Part shown: one piece after another, positions 51,155 through 61,715 of the stretch
Position numbering within the stretch: the stretch's first letter is position 1
How the letters are laid out: each line of letters opens with the position of its first letter
The notes under the pieces: generated by a model
Seen by the model: the letters and a program-made list of their open reading frames with translations, nothing else
The model's database searches: none
What the model was told of the DNA's origin: nothing
Program-made: the position numbers and the translations under genes
From: Prorocentrum cordatum
Lineage: Eukaryota > Sar > Dinophyceae > Prorocentrales > Prorocentraceae
Length of the DNA: 64,000 nucleotides
Reading direction: 5' to 3'
Assembly (NCBI GenBank): GCA_963575745.1
Contig: CAUYUJ010014319.1
Location: 147,001 to 211,000 of the forward strand

Positions 51155-51312
51155 GGAGGAGGAGGAGGAGGAGGAGGAGGAGGAGGCGGAGGAGGAGGCG
51201 GAGGCGGAGGCGGAGGAGGAGGAGGAGGAGGAGGAGGAGGAGGAGGAGGAGGAGGAGGAGGAGGAGGAGGAGGAGGAGAGGAGGAGGAGGGGGAGGGGGG
51301 GAGGGGGAGGGG
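51155..51312. repeat. (GGA)n microsatellite
   Basis: About 150 bp of GGA with a few GGC. Opposite strand orientation to most TCC tracts. The 400 bp before it (50.76-51.15 kb) contain no recognised gene. Confidence 0.92.
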
Positions 51313-51495
51313 CTGCCGAACCGCTCTGTCCTTCGATGCGGCGGCACTTCCCCTCGCACGCGGGAGGGCGAGGGGCGGCGGCGCCCTCGCCCCGCAGCAG
51401 GGCTCAGGGAGCAGCCCCCTCCGACCTCTCGCCGGGGGCCGCCAGAGCCGAAGAGGCCGCGGGGGGGAGCACCGGAGGGGAGCACAGGGAGGGGA

Positions 51496-51650
51496 GCTTG
51501 CGACACCGCACCCTGGAGGAAAGCCTCTCCTGAGCTGCACAGGTACAGGGGAGGAGGAGGAGGAGGAGGAGGAGGAGGAGGAGGAGGAGGAGGAGGAGGC
51601 GGAGGAGGAGGCGGAGGAGGAGGCGGAGGAGGAGGAGGAGGGGGGGCATA
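51496..51650. repeat. Flanking module plus (GGA)n, copy 1
   Basis: GCTTGCGACACCGCACC, GAGGAAAGCCTCTCCTGAGC and AGGTACAGGGG lead directly into (GGA)n at 51.55-51.65 kb. The same module recurs at 52299. Confidence 0.7.
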
Positions 51651-52298
51651 GCACTGGCCAACTTCAGCACCATCGTCGGGGGCCCCCACACGGTGCGGTG
51701 GCCACACCGCGTGGTGAGTGAGTGGAACTCGGGGTCACCGCGTCACCGCACGGTCTCGGACTCGAATCGTTCTCCGAGGACCTCTCGGGCGACCGGAGCC
51801 TCCGAGGTCCCAAGGCCGTGCGGTGAGGCCTCGAGATGTGTCAACTACCGCGCGGTCTGTCACCACGCAGTTTTGGGGCGTTCGGCACCACTCCTCACCG
51901 TCGCCCGCCCTCGCCCCCGCCCGCGCCACTGGGCGCCTCCGCGCCGCTCCCGACGGCGCCGCCGCCGCCGCCGCCGGTGCAGGCCGCATGCCGCACGGCT
52001 GGCCGCCGCGGGGCCTCTCTTGGCGCGGACAGGAGGAGCGGCGGAGGTCTGGAGGTGGAGGAGGCAGGGGGAGGTGAAGGAGGTGGAGAAGGCAAACATC
52101 TGGCGGCGGAGGTGGCGGAGTTGCGTGGGTGGAGGAGGAGACCAGGGAAGATGCTGTTGCTAGTCGCAAGCAGGCAGGCAAGCATCTGGAAACCAGAGGT
52201 TGCAGGCCTGGAGAGAGAGGTCATAGGATTAGGAACCAGGAGCCCCGAAGACAAGAGTGACAGACGCATAGGCGGAAGCATACCGCACTGTCGCCCAA

Positions 52299-52436
52299 GC
52301 TTGCGACACCGCACCTGAGAGGAAAGCCTTTCCTGAGTCGCATAGATACAGGGAAGGAGGAGGAGGAGGAGGAGGAGCATGAGGAGGAGGAGGAAGAAGA
52401 GAAGGAGGAGGAGGAGGAGGAGCAGGAGAAGGATTG
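52299..52436. repeat. Flanking module plus (GGA)n, copy 2
   Basis: GCTTGCGACACCGCACC, GAGGAAAGCCTTTCCTGAG and AGATACAGGG precede (GGA)n at 52.35-52.43 kb, as at 51496. The region between the two copies (51.65-52.30 kb) is GC-rich with no gene recognised; it includes CACCGCGT and ACCGCACGG words near 51.70-51.86 kb. Confidence 0.7.
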
Positions 52437-52734
52437 CAGTGCAGTGTAGTGTAATGTATTGCTGATGCCACTGCAAGGCAGGCGTAGCCCTGATGAGTCG
52501 GGCGGGTTACATGGCACATGGGCTCTCCCACCCTTGGAAGCGGTGCTCGTGAAGGTTGGTAGGGCATGCCTTCTGGTGCATCTTGCAAGGACCGTTGTTG
52601 ACAATTTGTGATGATGGATTTCATGTGCAGTCCGCATACCTTGTGGCAGCCACCCCTGTGTAAAGCAACTATGCAAGTCCGCCTGCATTGCCGCCAGGCT
52701 GTGACAAAAAGGTCAGAGCCTCGGCGGGCGGGAG

Positions 52735-53035
52735 CACAGGACTGCCGACGTTGCCGCAGGGCTGTGTCGGCGCATGAGGGGGGACAACAGCCCCTGCATG
52801 AGAGGTCAACGCGCAGGGGCACCCGCGTCGGGGGTCAACGCATGAGGCACTTGGGTCCACCGCAGAACGGTCGTAGCCCCAGCACGAGGGGTCAACACAT
52901 GAGTGACCGCAAACCCCAGCATGAGGAGTACACATATGGTTCGTCAAGCCAAAGCCCCTCCATGATTGGTCAGCACCATGGGTGCATCACACGCGGGGCC
53001 ACCGCACCAGCATGAGGGGACAACGCATGCGGGGC
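52735..53035. repeat. Degenerate ~35-bp repeat with GGGTCAACGCATGAG
   Basis: About six variants of CCCCAGCATGAGGGGTCAAC, with GCATGAGG and ACCGCA between them, at intervals of roughly 30-45 bp. No gene seen from 52.44 to 53.03 kb. Confidence 0.55.
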
Positions 53036-53136
53036 CGCGACGACGACGACGACGACCATTGACGACGACGACGACGACGACCACTGACGACGACGACCAC
53101 AGACGACGACGACCACTGACGACGACGACAGCGACC

Positions 53137-53171
<35 letters not shown>

Positions 53172-53196
53172 CACTGACGTCGACGACAACGACGGT
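53036..53196. repeat. (GAC)n microsatellite
   Basis: GACGACGAC with regular CCACT interruptions (ACGACCACTGACGACG), about 160 bp. Confidence 0.9.
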
Positions 53197-53464
53197 GCCT
53201 CCCGCCCGCGGGCCGCGCGCGGCGCCGCGCCCCGGCCGAGCCCCGCCCCGCCGCGCACGGCGCCTGCAGGAGGAGGGGGGGGCGGGGAGGAGGGCAGGAG
53301 GACCCGTGATGAGAGAACAACACACGCGCGCACATATCCACACACACACGCACACTTTTTGGCGGCAGCGGCCTTGCGCGCAACGACGAGGTGGAAAAAA
53401 GCGTAGCAGTGCGCGCGGCGGCCGAGGCGGAGAAGGCGTTTAACAGGCCGGCAGGTTTGCATCC

Positions 53465-53585
53465 CACACACACACACACAAACACTGAAACACTGACACA
53501 CACACACACACCAACAATGACACACACACACACACGAACAATGACACGCACACACACACACACGCCCACACGCACACGCACACGC

Positions 53586-53636
<51 letters not shown>

Positions 53637-53667
53637 CACGCACACGCACACACACACACACACACCT
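53465..53667. repeat. (CA)n microsatellite
   Basis: About 200 bp of CA repeats with AACAATGACA and ACGC variants. Flanked at 53.20-53.46 kb by GC-rich sequence without a gene. Confidence 0.93.
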
Positions 53668-53837
53668 AGGAGGAGGAGGAGGGAATGGGCAAGGGCAAGG
53701 AGATACTGGCGCTATGGGTGCGGGTCGTCCGACCCCGAAGGGGGGGCTCCCGCTCCGGCGGGGACCCCGATCCGACCACACGCACCCGCAGCCCCCACAG
53801 AATTCCGCCACGAGACAGCGAGAGGTCGCACCAGTCC

Positions 53838-54250
53838 TGCTCGTCCTCCTCCTCCTCCTCCTCCTCCTCCTCCTCCTGCTCGTCCTCCTCCTCCTCCTCC
53901 TCCTCCTCCTCCTCCTCCTCCTCCTGCTCGTCCTCCTCCTCCTCTTCCTCGTCCTCCTCCTCCTCCTCCTCCTCCGCCTCCCTGTGGCCAGCGGCCAGCT
54001 CGTGGACCCGAAGCGTGCTCGTGGCGCTGCTGCGGGGGCACGGTCTCTCTCGGGGCGGGCACCGGTGCCGCCGCTCGCCCTCCCGCGCGCGGGGAGAGGA
54101 GCGCCGCCACGGCGGCGGATGGAGCGGTTCGGCGGCGCGCCCAAGGAGTGAGCTCGACGTGAGGCTCAAACAAAAAAAAAGATCGTTGGTCCCCAACATA
54201 AAGAATCGTTGGCCTCCTCCTCCTCCTCCTCCTCCTCCTCCTCCTCATCC
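53838..54250. repeat. (TCC)n tracts with a GC-rich middle
   Basis: TCC units with periodic TGCTCG at 53.84-53.98 kb and again at 54.21-54.25 kb. The middle has CGCGCGCGGGGAGAGG words and no recognised gene. The 22-bp word shared with 22.04 kb follows at 54284. Confidence 0.85.
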
Positions 54251-54704
54251 TCCGCTTCCTCCCCCCACTCCTAGCCCTTTCGATCAGGGTCGGCGGCACC
54301 GGCCGTCAGGCCTCTCCAATCGTTGGTCCTGGGACCATGTGGGGCCTGCCCCAGAGCAGGAGCGTGCTGCAGACGGACATACCCCCTGTCCGACCTCGCA
54401 CCGCGCCGGGCACAGCGGCCACGCTGTCCACACAGGCATGCGCCCCGAACGTGTCTGCATGCGTAGCGGCACCCGATGTGTCTGTGGACGCTCGTGGCTA
54501 GACCGCGGAAACGGTCTTTGGCACAGGCCCGAGATTTTGGTCTTCTAAGAGCGGGTAGACCCTCCAAAGCATCAGGGTGTTTTCAAGCAGCTGCGCCTCG
54601 CAAAGGGACTTCTGAGAATGCCTAAATCGTCCCAAACGACCGCCAGACGCCCGAGCTACGTACGACCCGAAAGCCAGACGTGGCTCAACCCTGGCATGCT
54701 GGCG

Positions 54705-55040
54705 GGGCGGGTCGGGCGGGGGGGATATGAAATGCATGGTGCTCGCGCGTTCGATCGCTGAGGCAACTGGGGGTCGGTTCGAGCGGCCGGGACATTCAAT
54801 GCATGGTGCTCGCTGGCTCACTGGAACAAGCGAGCGAGCGAGCAAGTCGGGCGGGTCGGGTCGGGCGGGCGGGACATGAAATGCATAGTGCTCGCGTGGT
54901 CGCGCGGTCGCTTGCTCGCTCGAGCATGCGAGCGAGCGAGGAGGCGGGTCGGGTAAGGCGGGCGGAACATTCAATGCATGGTGCTCGTGTCCTCGCCCGC
55001 ACACTCGCCCGAAACAGCGAGCAAAAGAGCGAGGGAACTG
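54705..55040. repeat. ~85-bp repeat with AATGCATGGTGCTCGC, 4 copies
   Basis: Units carry GGGACAT(T/G)(C/A)AATGCAT followed by (A/G)GTGCTCGC at about 54.73, 54.80, 54.89 and 54.97 kb, separated by GCGAGCGAGCGAG and GGCGGGTCGGGC stretches of variable length. AATGCATT-like palindrome at each core. Confidence 0.65.
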
Positions 55041-55044
55041 ATCG

Positions 55045-55965
55045 ATCGTTGTCGTCGTCGGCGGCGTCGTCGGCGTCGTCGTCGTCGCCGTCGATATCGC
55101 TGTCGCCGTCGTCGGCGTCGTCGTTTTCGTCGGCGTCGTCGTCGGTGTGGTCGTCGTCGTCGTCGTCGTCATCACCGTCGTCGTCGTTGGCGTCGACGTC
55201 ACCGTCGTCGCTGTCGTCGTCGTCGTCGTCGGAGTCGTCGGAATCGTCGTCGTCGTGACCGTCGCCGTCGTCGTTGGCGGCGGCGTTGTCGTCGTCACCG
55301 TCGTCGTGACCGTCGTCGTTACTGTCGTCGTGACCGTCGTCGTGACCGACGTCGTCATCGTCGTCGTCGTCGCCGGCGCCCCGTAGCAGAAGACTTCCAC
55401 GACATGCCAAGGGCCGCGGTGGCGGATTTTGGGCGTGTCGGTAGATCATTGTTCCACGTCCCTTTCCTCGTCCTCTCCCTACCCGTCGTCGTCGGCGTCG
55501 TCGGCGTCGTCGTCACCGTCGTCGTCGTTGGCGTAGTCGTCACCGTTGTCGCCGCCGTCGTCGTCGCCGTTGTTCTCGTCGTCGGCGTCATCGGCGTCGC
55601 CGTCACCGTCAGTGTCGTCGTCACCGTCGTCGTCGTCGTCGTCGGCGTCGTCATCGGCGTCGTCGTCGTGGCGGTCGTCGTCGTCGTCACTGTAATCGTC
55701 GTCGGCGTCGTCACCGTCGTCGCCGCCGTCGTCGTCGCCGTCATTGGCGTCGTACGCATCGTCGGCGTCGCCGTCACCGTCAGCGTCGCCGTCACCGTCG
55801 TCGCTGTCGTCGTCGTCGGCGTCGCCACTTTCGCCGTCGTCGTCGTCGGCGTCGTCGTCGTGGTGGTCGTCGTCGTAATCGTTGTCGTCGTCGTCGCCGT
55901 CGTCGTCGTCGGCTTTGTCGCCTTCGTCGTCGTCATCGTCGACGTCGTCGTCGCTGCCCGACGGC
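55045..55965. repeat. Degenerate (GTC)n tracts
   Basis: GTCGTC/GCC/ACC triplets at 55.05-55.38 and 55.48-55.96 kb, separated by about 100 bp of unique sequence (GACATGCCAAGGGCCGCGG). Gives Thr-, Asp-, Val- and Arg-rich frames on both strands, none credible. Confidence 0.88.
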
Positions 55966-56109
55966 GCCAGCGCCGTCGCCGGCGTTCGCCGTCGTCGGTT
56001 GCAGGGGCCCCCCTCTTGCTCACCCCACACGCCCCTTTCACTTAAAGGGGGGGCCGGTCCCCCCCCGTTCGAGACACCCCCTGCAATTGAGGAGGGGGGC
56101 CCGGTTCGG

Positions 56110-56345
56110 CAGGAGATTCGGTTTCTTTACAACCCGAACGAAACTTGCTTTACAACCCGGACGAAACTTTAAAACCGAAGTAAGTCACTTCACAACCAGC
56201 AAAAGATCGAATTCCCTGGTTTCTCTTTTGAAAACGACCACTTTACAACCAAAACGGCCCGCTTTAAAACCAGAACGACCAGTTTACAAACCAGACGGAG
56301 CTAGCTCTATGCAACCAGAACGGCCATTTTACAACCAGCATTCAG
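56110..56345 (+). repeat. CTTTACAACCAGAACG repeats (plus orientation)
   Basis: Seven or eight variants of TTTACAACC(A/C)(G/A)AACG at intervals of 22-35 bp. The same word recurs in reverse complement at 58.62-58.74 kb, so the two clusters face each other. Confidence 0.65.
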
Positions 56346-56364
56346 AAGCGCGCGCGCGCGCTCT

Positions 56365-56735
56365 GCAGGGGCTTCTGAAGCTTCTGAGCGCCTGACCGCT
56401 CTGCAAAGGCATCTGAGCGCCTGAGCGCTTTGCAAAGGCTTCTGAGCGCCTGAGCGCTTCGCAGAGGCATCTGAGCGCCTGAGCGCTCTGCAAAGTTTTC
56501 TGAACGCCTGAGCGTTCTGCGGAGGCTTATGAGGGCCTGAGCGCTCCGCAGGAGGCTTCTGAGCGCCTGGGCGCTTTGCAAAGGCTTCGAAACGCCTGAG
56601 TTCTTTGTAGAGGCTTCTGAGCGCCTGAGCGCTCTGCAAAAACTTCTGAACGCCTGGGTTTTGCAGAAGCTTCTGAGCGCCTAGGCGCCTGGCGAAAACC
56701 GAGCGCCTGAGCGCTCTCGAGCCTCTGCAAAGCGA
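56365..56735. repeat. 29-bp array with GAGCGCCTGAGCGCTC cores, about 12 copies
   Basis: Unit GGCTTCTGAGCGCCTGAGCG with CTCTGCAAA, each carrying an internal palindrome (GAGCGC paired with GCGCTC around CT). Sequence variation among copies is 5-20 percent by eye. The minus strand reads repeated SAQALRSL. Confidence 0.85.
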
Positions 56736-57800
56736 GAACAGGAACTTTTTGCGATGCCAAAACATACAACTTGAAATCGGCACGCGCTGGCTAGAATTTA
56801 ACCGACGATTTCTTGCGCACTTTCCGCCCTCCTGGGTACGCATGCTTCCACAGTTGCGCAAACATACGGCTTTGTGATTTCCAAACGATGGGGCGCGAGG
56901 GCAAACGTGGCCTATGATGCAAAAACCTGTGTGTGAAATCCACATGCGTTGGCTAGAAGTTAACAAACGAGCTCTCGGCCACAATTCTGCCCTCCTGGGT
57001 ACGCATGCTTCCACGAATGCAGAAACATACGGTTTTGCCCTTGCCAGACAATGAAGCGCGAGGACGAGAGTTGTCTGTGAGGCCAAAAACAACAGATTGT
57101 CATCCACGCGTAGTGGCTCAAATGTGACCATTGACTTCTTGGCAAAATGTCCGCCCTCCTGGGCACGCATGCTCGCAATTGCGAGCGCATACGGTTGCGT
57201 CGGTGCCACACGATGAGGCGCGAGGGCAAACATGGTCGACGAAAAGGACCGCAAGTTGAGATCCACCCGTCTTGGCTAGAACGTTACCATCGATTTTGTT
57301 TCCACACTACTGCCCTCTTGGGTACGCATAAGGCCGCGAATGCGAAACCATACTGATTTGACATTGACAAACGATGAGGCGCGAGGCCTGAAGTTGTCGG
57401 TGATACAAGCACACAACTTGAAATCCACATGCCTCGGCCAGAACTTTACCATCGACTGCTTGGCAACATGTCCGCCCTCCTGGGCACGCATGCTTCTCCA
57501 GTTGTGCAAACATCATGTTTTTGTTGTTGTCAAACGATGAGGCGCGATGGCAAGCATTGTTTTTGATGCAAAAAAACAACCACTTGAAATCCATATGTAT
57601 TGGCCTGAAATGTACCAATGATTTCTTGGCCACATGTCCGTTTTCCTGAATGCGCATGCTTCCGCACATGCGAACGCAGACGGTTGCGTAGTTGCCAGAC
57701 GATGGGGCGCGAGGGCAAAAAGATGTATATGATGCAAAAAGATATGAACTCCGCATGGACTGGCTGGAATTATACCATCGACTTTGTGTCCACATGTCCG
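56735..57800. repeat. ~163-bp satellite, about 6.5 copies
   Basis: Unit landmarks: AACTTGAAATCCACATGC, TTGGCTAGAA, TTACCATCGA, TTGGC(C/A)ACATGTCCGCCCTC, CTGGGTACGCATGCTTCC, CGCAAACATACGG and AACGATGAGGCGCGAGGGC. Copies begin near 56754, 56918, 57081, 57239, 57401, 57566 and 57731. Divergence between copies is roughly 25-30 percent by eye. Frames of 60-160 codons are not conserved. Confidence 0.8.
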
Positions 57801-57899
57801 CTCTGTGGGAGCGCGCGTGTTCCTCTGCGTCTTTCGAGGCGACGGCGTTTGTTCTCTATTTCCAGAAGAAACAGGATTTGCAGACAGAGGTTCCAAACA

Positions 57900-58505
57900 A
57901 CAATGTAGAACCGCCAGTTCTGCTGCGATTGGATCTCAATTGGGTTCTACGAGTTCCTTTTGGATACCACAAAGGCGCACAATGGTACGCCAATCGGGGC
58001 ACAACTGGGGTCAAAGAGGGCAGGTTTCTCTTGAGTTACAGTTGGGCCCTGGTGGGATCCCCGTGGTGTGCCCGTATGGATCGATAGAGAAAGAATCCCG
58101 ATTGGACTCCAATGCGATATCCCCCGTATTCGCCAATATGGTTCTGATGGGTTTCCAAGAAAGACGATTCCTATTGTTTTCGAATGGAAAAACCCAGAAT
58201 AATAACCAGCGGGTTTCCATATAGCACCCCCAATGCGTTTCCGGCAGCAATCCAATAGGAAGGTTTCTAAAGTGTAATCTAATGGGGCTTCCAATCGGGT
58301 TTACATTAGGAAGGGCCCCAACGGGTTTGAATTGGAAGCATCCCTATCGGATTCCAATAGGACACCCGTAGGCCCCATATCGAGGGATCCTGTTGGATAC
58401 CAATGTGATTCATTTGGTGCCAACAGGATCCCAGCGGGAAAGGTGCCAATAGGATTCCAATCGGATTCCCGTTGGATCCCATTCGGAATCCGCCACTTCA
58501 CAGAT
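57900..58505. repeat. Degenerate GGATTCCAAT(A/C)GG repeats in both orientations
   Basis: Many words such as GATTCCAATAGGA, CCAATCGGATTCCC and their complements at 15-40 bp intervals. Related in style to the end array (TAGGATTCC) at 63.7-64.0 kb. Confidence 0.6.
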
Positions 58506-58609
58506 TCCCGCTTCAGACGGGAAACTTTACAACCAACACGCGTGAGAGAGCGAAACGTCTCTTTTGCGTGGACCCACGGAAATTTCGGAAAATGAAAAGC
58601 ATGTGTCGC

Positions 58610-58745
58610 TTAAGTGCGTGTACTCGCCTGGTTGTAAAATGGCCTTCCTGGTTGTAAAGTGCCCTTCAGGGAAAATCCTTGCTGGTTGTAAAATGCCACA
58701 TATGCTTGTACAGTAGCCGTTCTGGTTGCGATGTGACCTACACGC
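58610..58745 (-). repeat. CTTTACAACCAG repeats (reverse orientation)
   Basis: TGGTTGTAAAATGGCC, TGGTTGTAAAGTGCCC, TGGTTGTAAAATGCC and similar: reverse complements of the cluster at 56.1-56.35 kb. Confidence 0.65.
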
Positions 58746-59282
58746 ACGCCCCCCCCCCCCCCCCTTCCACAAGGGGGAAGTTCCCACCCCCGGTTCGAAC
58801 CCGCACCCCTTGCCATTCAGGGGGGGGAAGGGCGCCAATTCGAATCCCTCCCCGGGGGGGGGGCCCCCGTGCGGTGGATCGTTTGTGCGATTTGACCAAG
58901 CGGCTTTCCGCGCGCGTGGCGGCTCTCAGGGGTCTGGGGATACGACGCGTCACATCTTAACATATTCGTCGCTCAACCTCCTTTCCTTTCCTCTTCCCTC
59001 CTCCCTCCATTCTACCACTCTCCGTCCTCTCTCCCTCCCGCTATTTCTTCGCTACTGCAACAGAAAGCAACGCAAACGTAATGCACGTGCAACGCAATGC
59101 AAGCGCAGGCGCAATCTTTCGCGCGCAGTAAGTCGAGCGTTGCCGCGGGGGGTCGGCGGAATAGCTGGGGCCTCCCAGCGCGCACGAAAATGCAACCCAC
59201 ACATATTTTCAAGCACGCACATCGCGAATACATGTAACAACATCATTTGCGGAGGAAAGGGAGGCATTGCAAGCCGCGGGCA
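58745..59282. other. C/G-run and unique sequence, no gene
   Basis: C and G runs at 58.75-58.87 kb with GGTTCGAACCC and AATTCGAATCCC; these resemble a tRNA T-arm but lack any matching arms. 58.96-59.28 kb holds nothing recognised and is probably the 3' flank of the minus-strand transposase. Confidence 0.4.
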
Positions 59283-61440
59283 TCATCTAGTACTTCTGGC
59301 GCTTAGCTGGGCCAGCGGAGGAAGTGCGCTTGCGCTTGCTCCTCTCTGGGGCCTCGCGCCACTCCTCGAACTTAACCGACTTGGGAATGGCCATGAGACC
59401 TTGCTCGAGTTGCTGGCGGAAGATTGCCATCGCGCGGGCGTGCCAAGACGCCGCCTTGATGTCAAGCATTCCCTCTGGAGCGCGCCTCTTCATGCGCAGA
59501 GCGATCACTTTTCCAAACGAGAAAAGGTCTAAAGTAAGCCTGCATCGCTCGGGGGTTGACGTGAAGACGTTTGCGCTGTACGCCTTTAGCTGGAACGTGA
59601 CCGCCTCATTTGGGGTTGTTCCGAAGGTACACGATGAACCAGTTCTGGTTTGTAGACTGGTACGTTCTGGTTAAAAAAGAAACGCGACGCTGCCATGTAC
59701 CTCGAGAGCAGGTCGCGGACTGTCGACTTGGATCTACGTCCTGTGAGCGGCCTTTCGCACGCCTTCACATTCATGCTCATCACCGCCATGACGTCGATGC
59801 AGTACTGCTTGTGATCCAAATACGCCTTCTTCTGGTACGTAGCATCTTGGATTATGTCATAAGCCTTGCGGAGCTCACAGGAGCGAGCTTCGAAGTTACC
59901 TTGGTTTTGTCCTCTTGGTTGGCCGACGTCGAAGTACCGCTTGTTGTTCAAGGTCGGCGCTGGCTCTCCGCTGAACTTCAGCACGACCTTCTTCATATCC
60001 CTGCAGAGCTGGTCGCCTTCTTTGACGAACTTCGCCAAGTGCATCCAGGCATGAAGAGGGTCTCCGCCAACGGATTTGACGTTTGGGAACAGTTTCTGCA
60101 CGTCTTGCAAGCCCCACTTCTCCGGCGAATCACATAACACAATCTCAGTTTGGCTTCTCTGCAAACGGCATGTATTCGACCTCATGAACCTCGCCAGCTC
60201 TGGAACGCCTTCGCTGAAACCTGGCTTGCAGGCCACGGGAACTCCGTCAGCGACCGTGACGTGAACGCAATGCAATTCCGAACGGTCCGCAGCGCTGTTT
60301 TTCCTCCCGCGGCTTGTCTGGCCGACAACCGAAAGCGTGTACTTGTACGACGAATCGAAGGACATCACTCGGAAGCTCAGCTGGTCCATGCATTCTTCTT
60401 GTATACACCAGCTATCTGAATCCCAGCTCGATAAATCTTCACCCAAACCTCGCGAAACTTGGGGGCCGCGAAGCATAACTCACTGCCAGTGGAAATGTAA
60501 TGCTCGATCACGCGGTCTCGAATGCGCAGGTATTTGGACTGCGCGCGAGAATCAATAAACGAAACCACAAGAAGAAGAAACTCTGGAGTGACGCGGTAGT
60601 TGCGCGTGACCCCGACGCCCTCGTCTTCGACTACGAACCGAGGGCCTCGAACGCCCAGCAAGAGATGCGCGCGGACGTCGTTAACATGTTTCATGTTGTC
60701 GACGCCAATGGCATTCCGCAAAAGCTCGGCGCTGCGACGCAGATAACCAATCCCGCATCTCAGCCGAGCGCCTGTCAGCTCGGAAACGCAGTTCCTGATC
60801 TGATCCAGCCTCGCCAGATTCTCAATGACCATCGCCTGTCGGCCAGCCGTACCTCCCAGCAGCGGTTGCTTCTTGTGGTACTTGAAGTGGCCTTCGAGAC
60901 GTTCTAGCCGCTGGAAGTGCCGATTCGGGCAATGCGGGCACCGCCACCGACCCTGGTTATCCTTGCAGGAGCTGTGGTCCGAAAAGTTCTTCACCTCCTC
61001 CTTCAGTAGCTGCATGGTCCCCGCTGGGAACTTCACAGGCGAACCACAGAGAGAGTCGCCGTCGTTCACTCCAGTGGCGCATGAAGTTAAGTCCGCCTGC
61101 GACACCTCGAAGATCCTCTGTGTCCCAGACACCGCGTCAGCGATGATCTCCTCGGCTTCTTGCAAGGAAACCAGCTCTGCGCTGCCGCCGCGGAAGCTGG
61201 CGATGGCGTTCTCACCCACGCGCAACCCATATGCGTGACCGTTCCTGAGGATGCAACTACTGAGATGTTTTTCGTCTGAAGGGACAGGAAGGATTTCAGC
61301 CAAGGCAGATAGCAAATGATGCGCGGCAAAGATGCAGGGCCTCGGAACGCCGCGCCGGCGGTTCTTGGGAATGCATCGCCGAAGGGCGGAAAGTAAAACT
61401 TGTGGACGCAATGGTGTCCTTGAAACCTTGCGCATCCTTA
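59283..61440 (-). pseudogene. C2H2 zinc-finger / DDE-like transposase, frameshifted
   Basis: The first frame (61435-60377) has a C2H2 finger, RWRCPHCPNRHFQRLERLEG then HFKYH, a helical region (LARLDQIRNCVSELTGARLR) and FREVWVKIYRAGIQIAGVY. Near 60.38 kb the reading moves to a second frame (60476-59586) with LSFRVMSFDSSYKYTLSVVG (putative first Asp), TEIVLCDSPEKWGLQDVQKL (second Asp), FPNVKSVGGDPLHAWMHLAK and KKAYLDHKQYCIDVMAV. Two more frame changes near 59.62 kb lead to a basic tail ending in a run of Lys/Arg (ERSKRKRTSSAGPAKRQKY) at 59283. The D...D...H pattern with a DPLH turn fits a cut-and-paste type DDE transposase; the exact superfamily is not certain. Zinc finger likely binds element ends. 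Confidence 0.6.
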
Positions 61441-61471
61441 CTATGCGCCTTGTCTGCAGGCTTCATTGCGA

Positions 61472-61502
61472 ACCTACTTCGCGGAATGAGGCCGCGAAGT
61501 AA
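61472..61502. other. TACTTCGCGG...CCGCGAAGTA hairpin
   Basis: A 10-bp perfect stem with a 7-nt loop in the spacer between the two minus-strand genes. Could be an RNA hairpin at the junction or a remnant end; no further evidence. Confidence 0.5.
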
Positions 61503-61715
61503 GCACGAATGGGGATGAAGCAGCGTTCGGCAGGATAACAAGAAATAGTGCACCAACTTGGAGCTATAGCAACACCAGAAATTAACCTCCCAGAAGTTAC
61601 AACCGAATGTCCCGTCGTCCACGACGAAGCGCCCGCCGCTGCGCACGCGCGACGGTGGGGCGTGGTCTACATGGAATCCGAGCGGTCGCAGCATGCGGTT
61701 GCCGCCCTGGAAATC

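Noticed and set aside
58785-58845. tRNA-like T-arm words (GGTTCGAACCC, TTCGAATCCC)
   Set aside because: No matching acceptor, D or anticodon arms around them; they sit among C and G runs.
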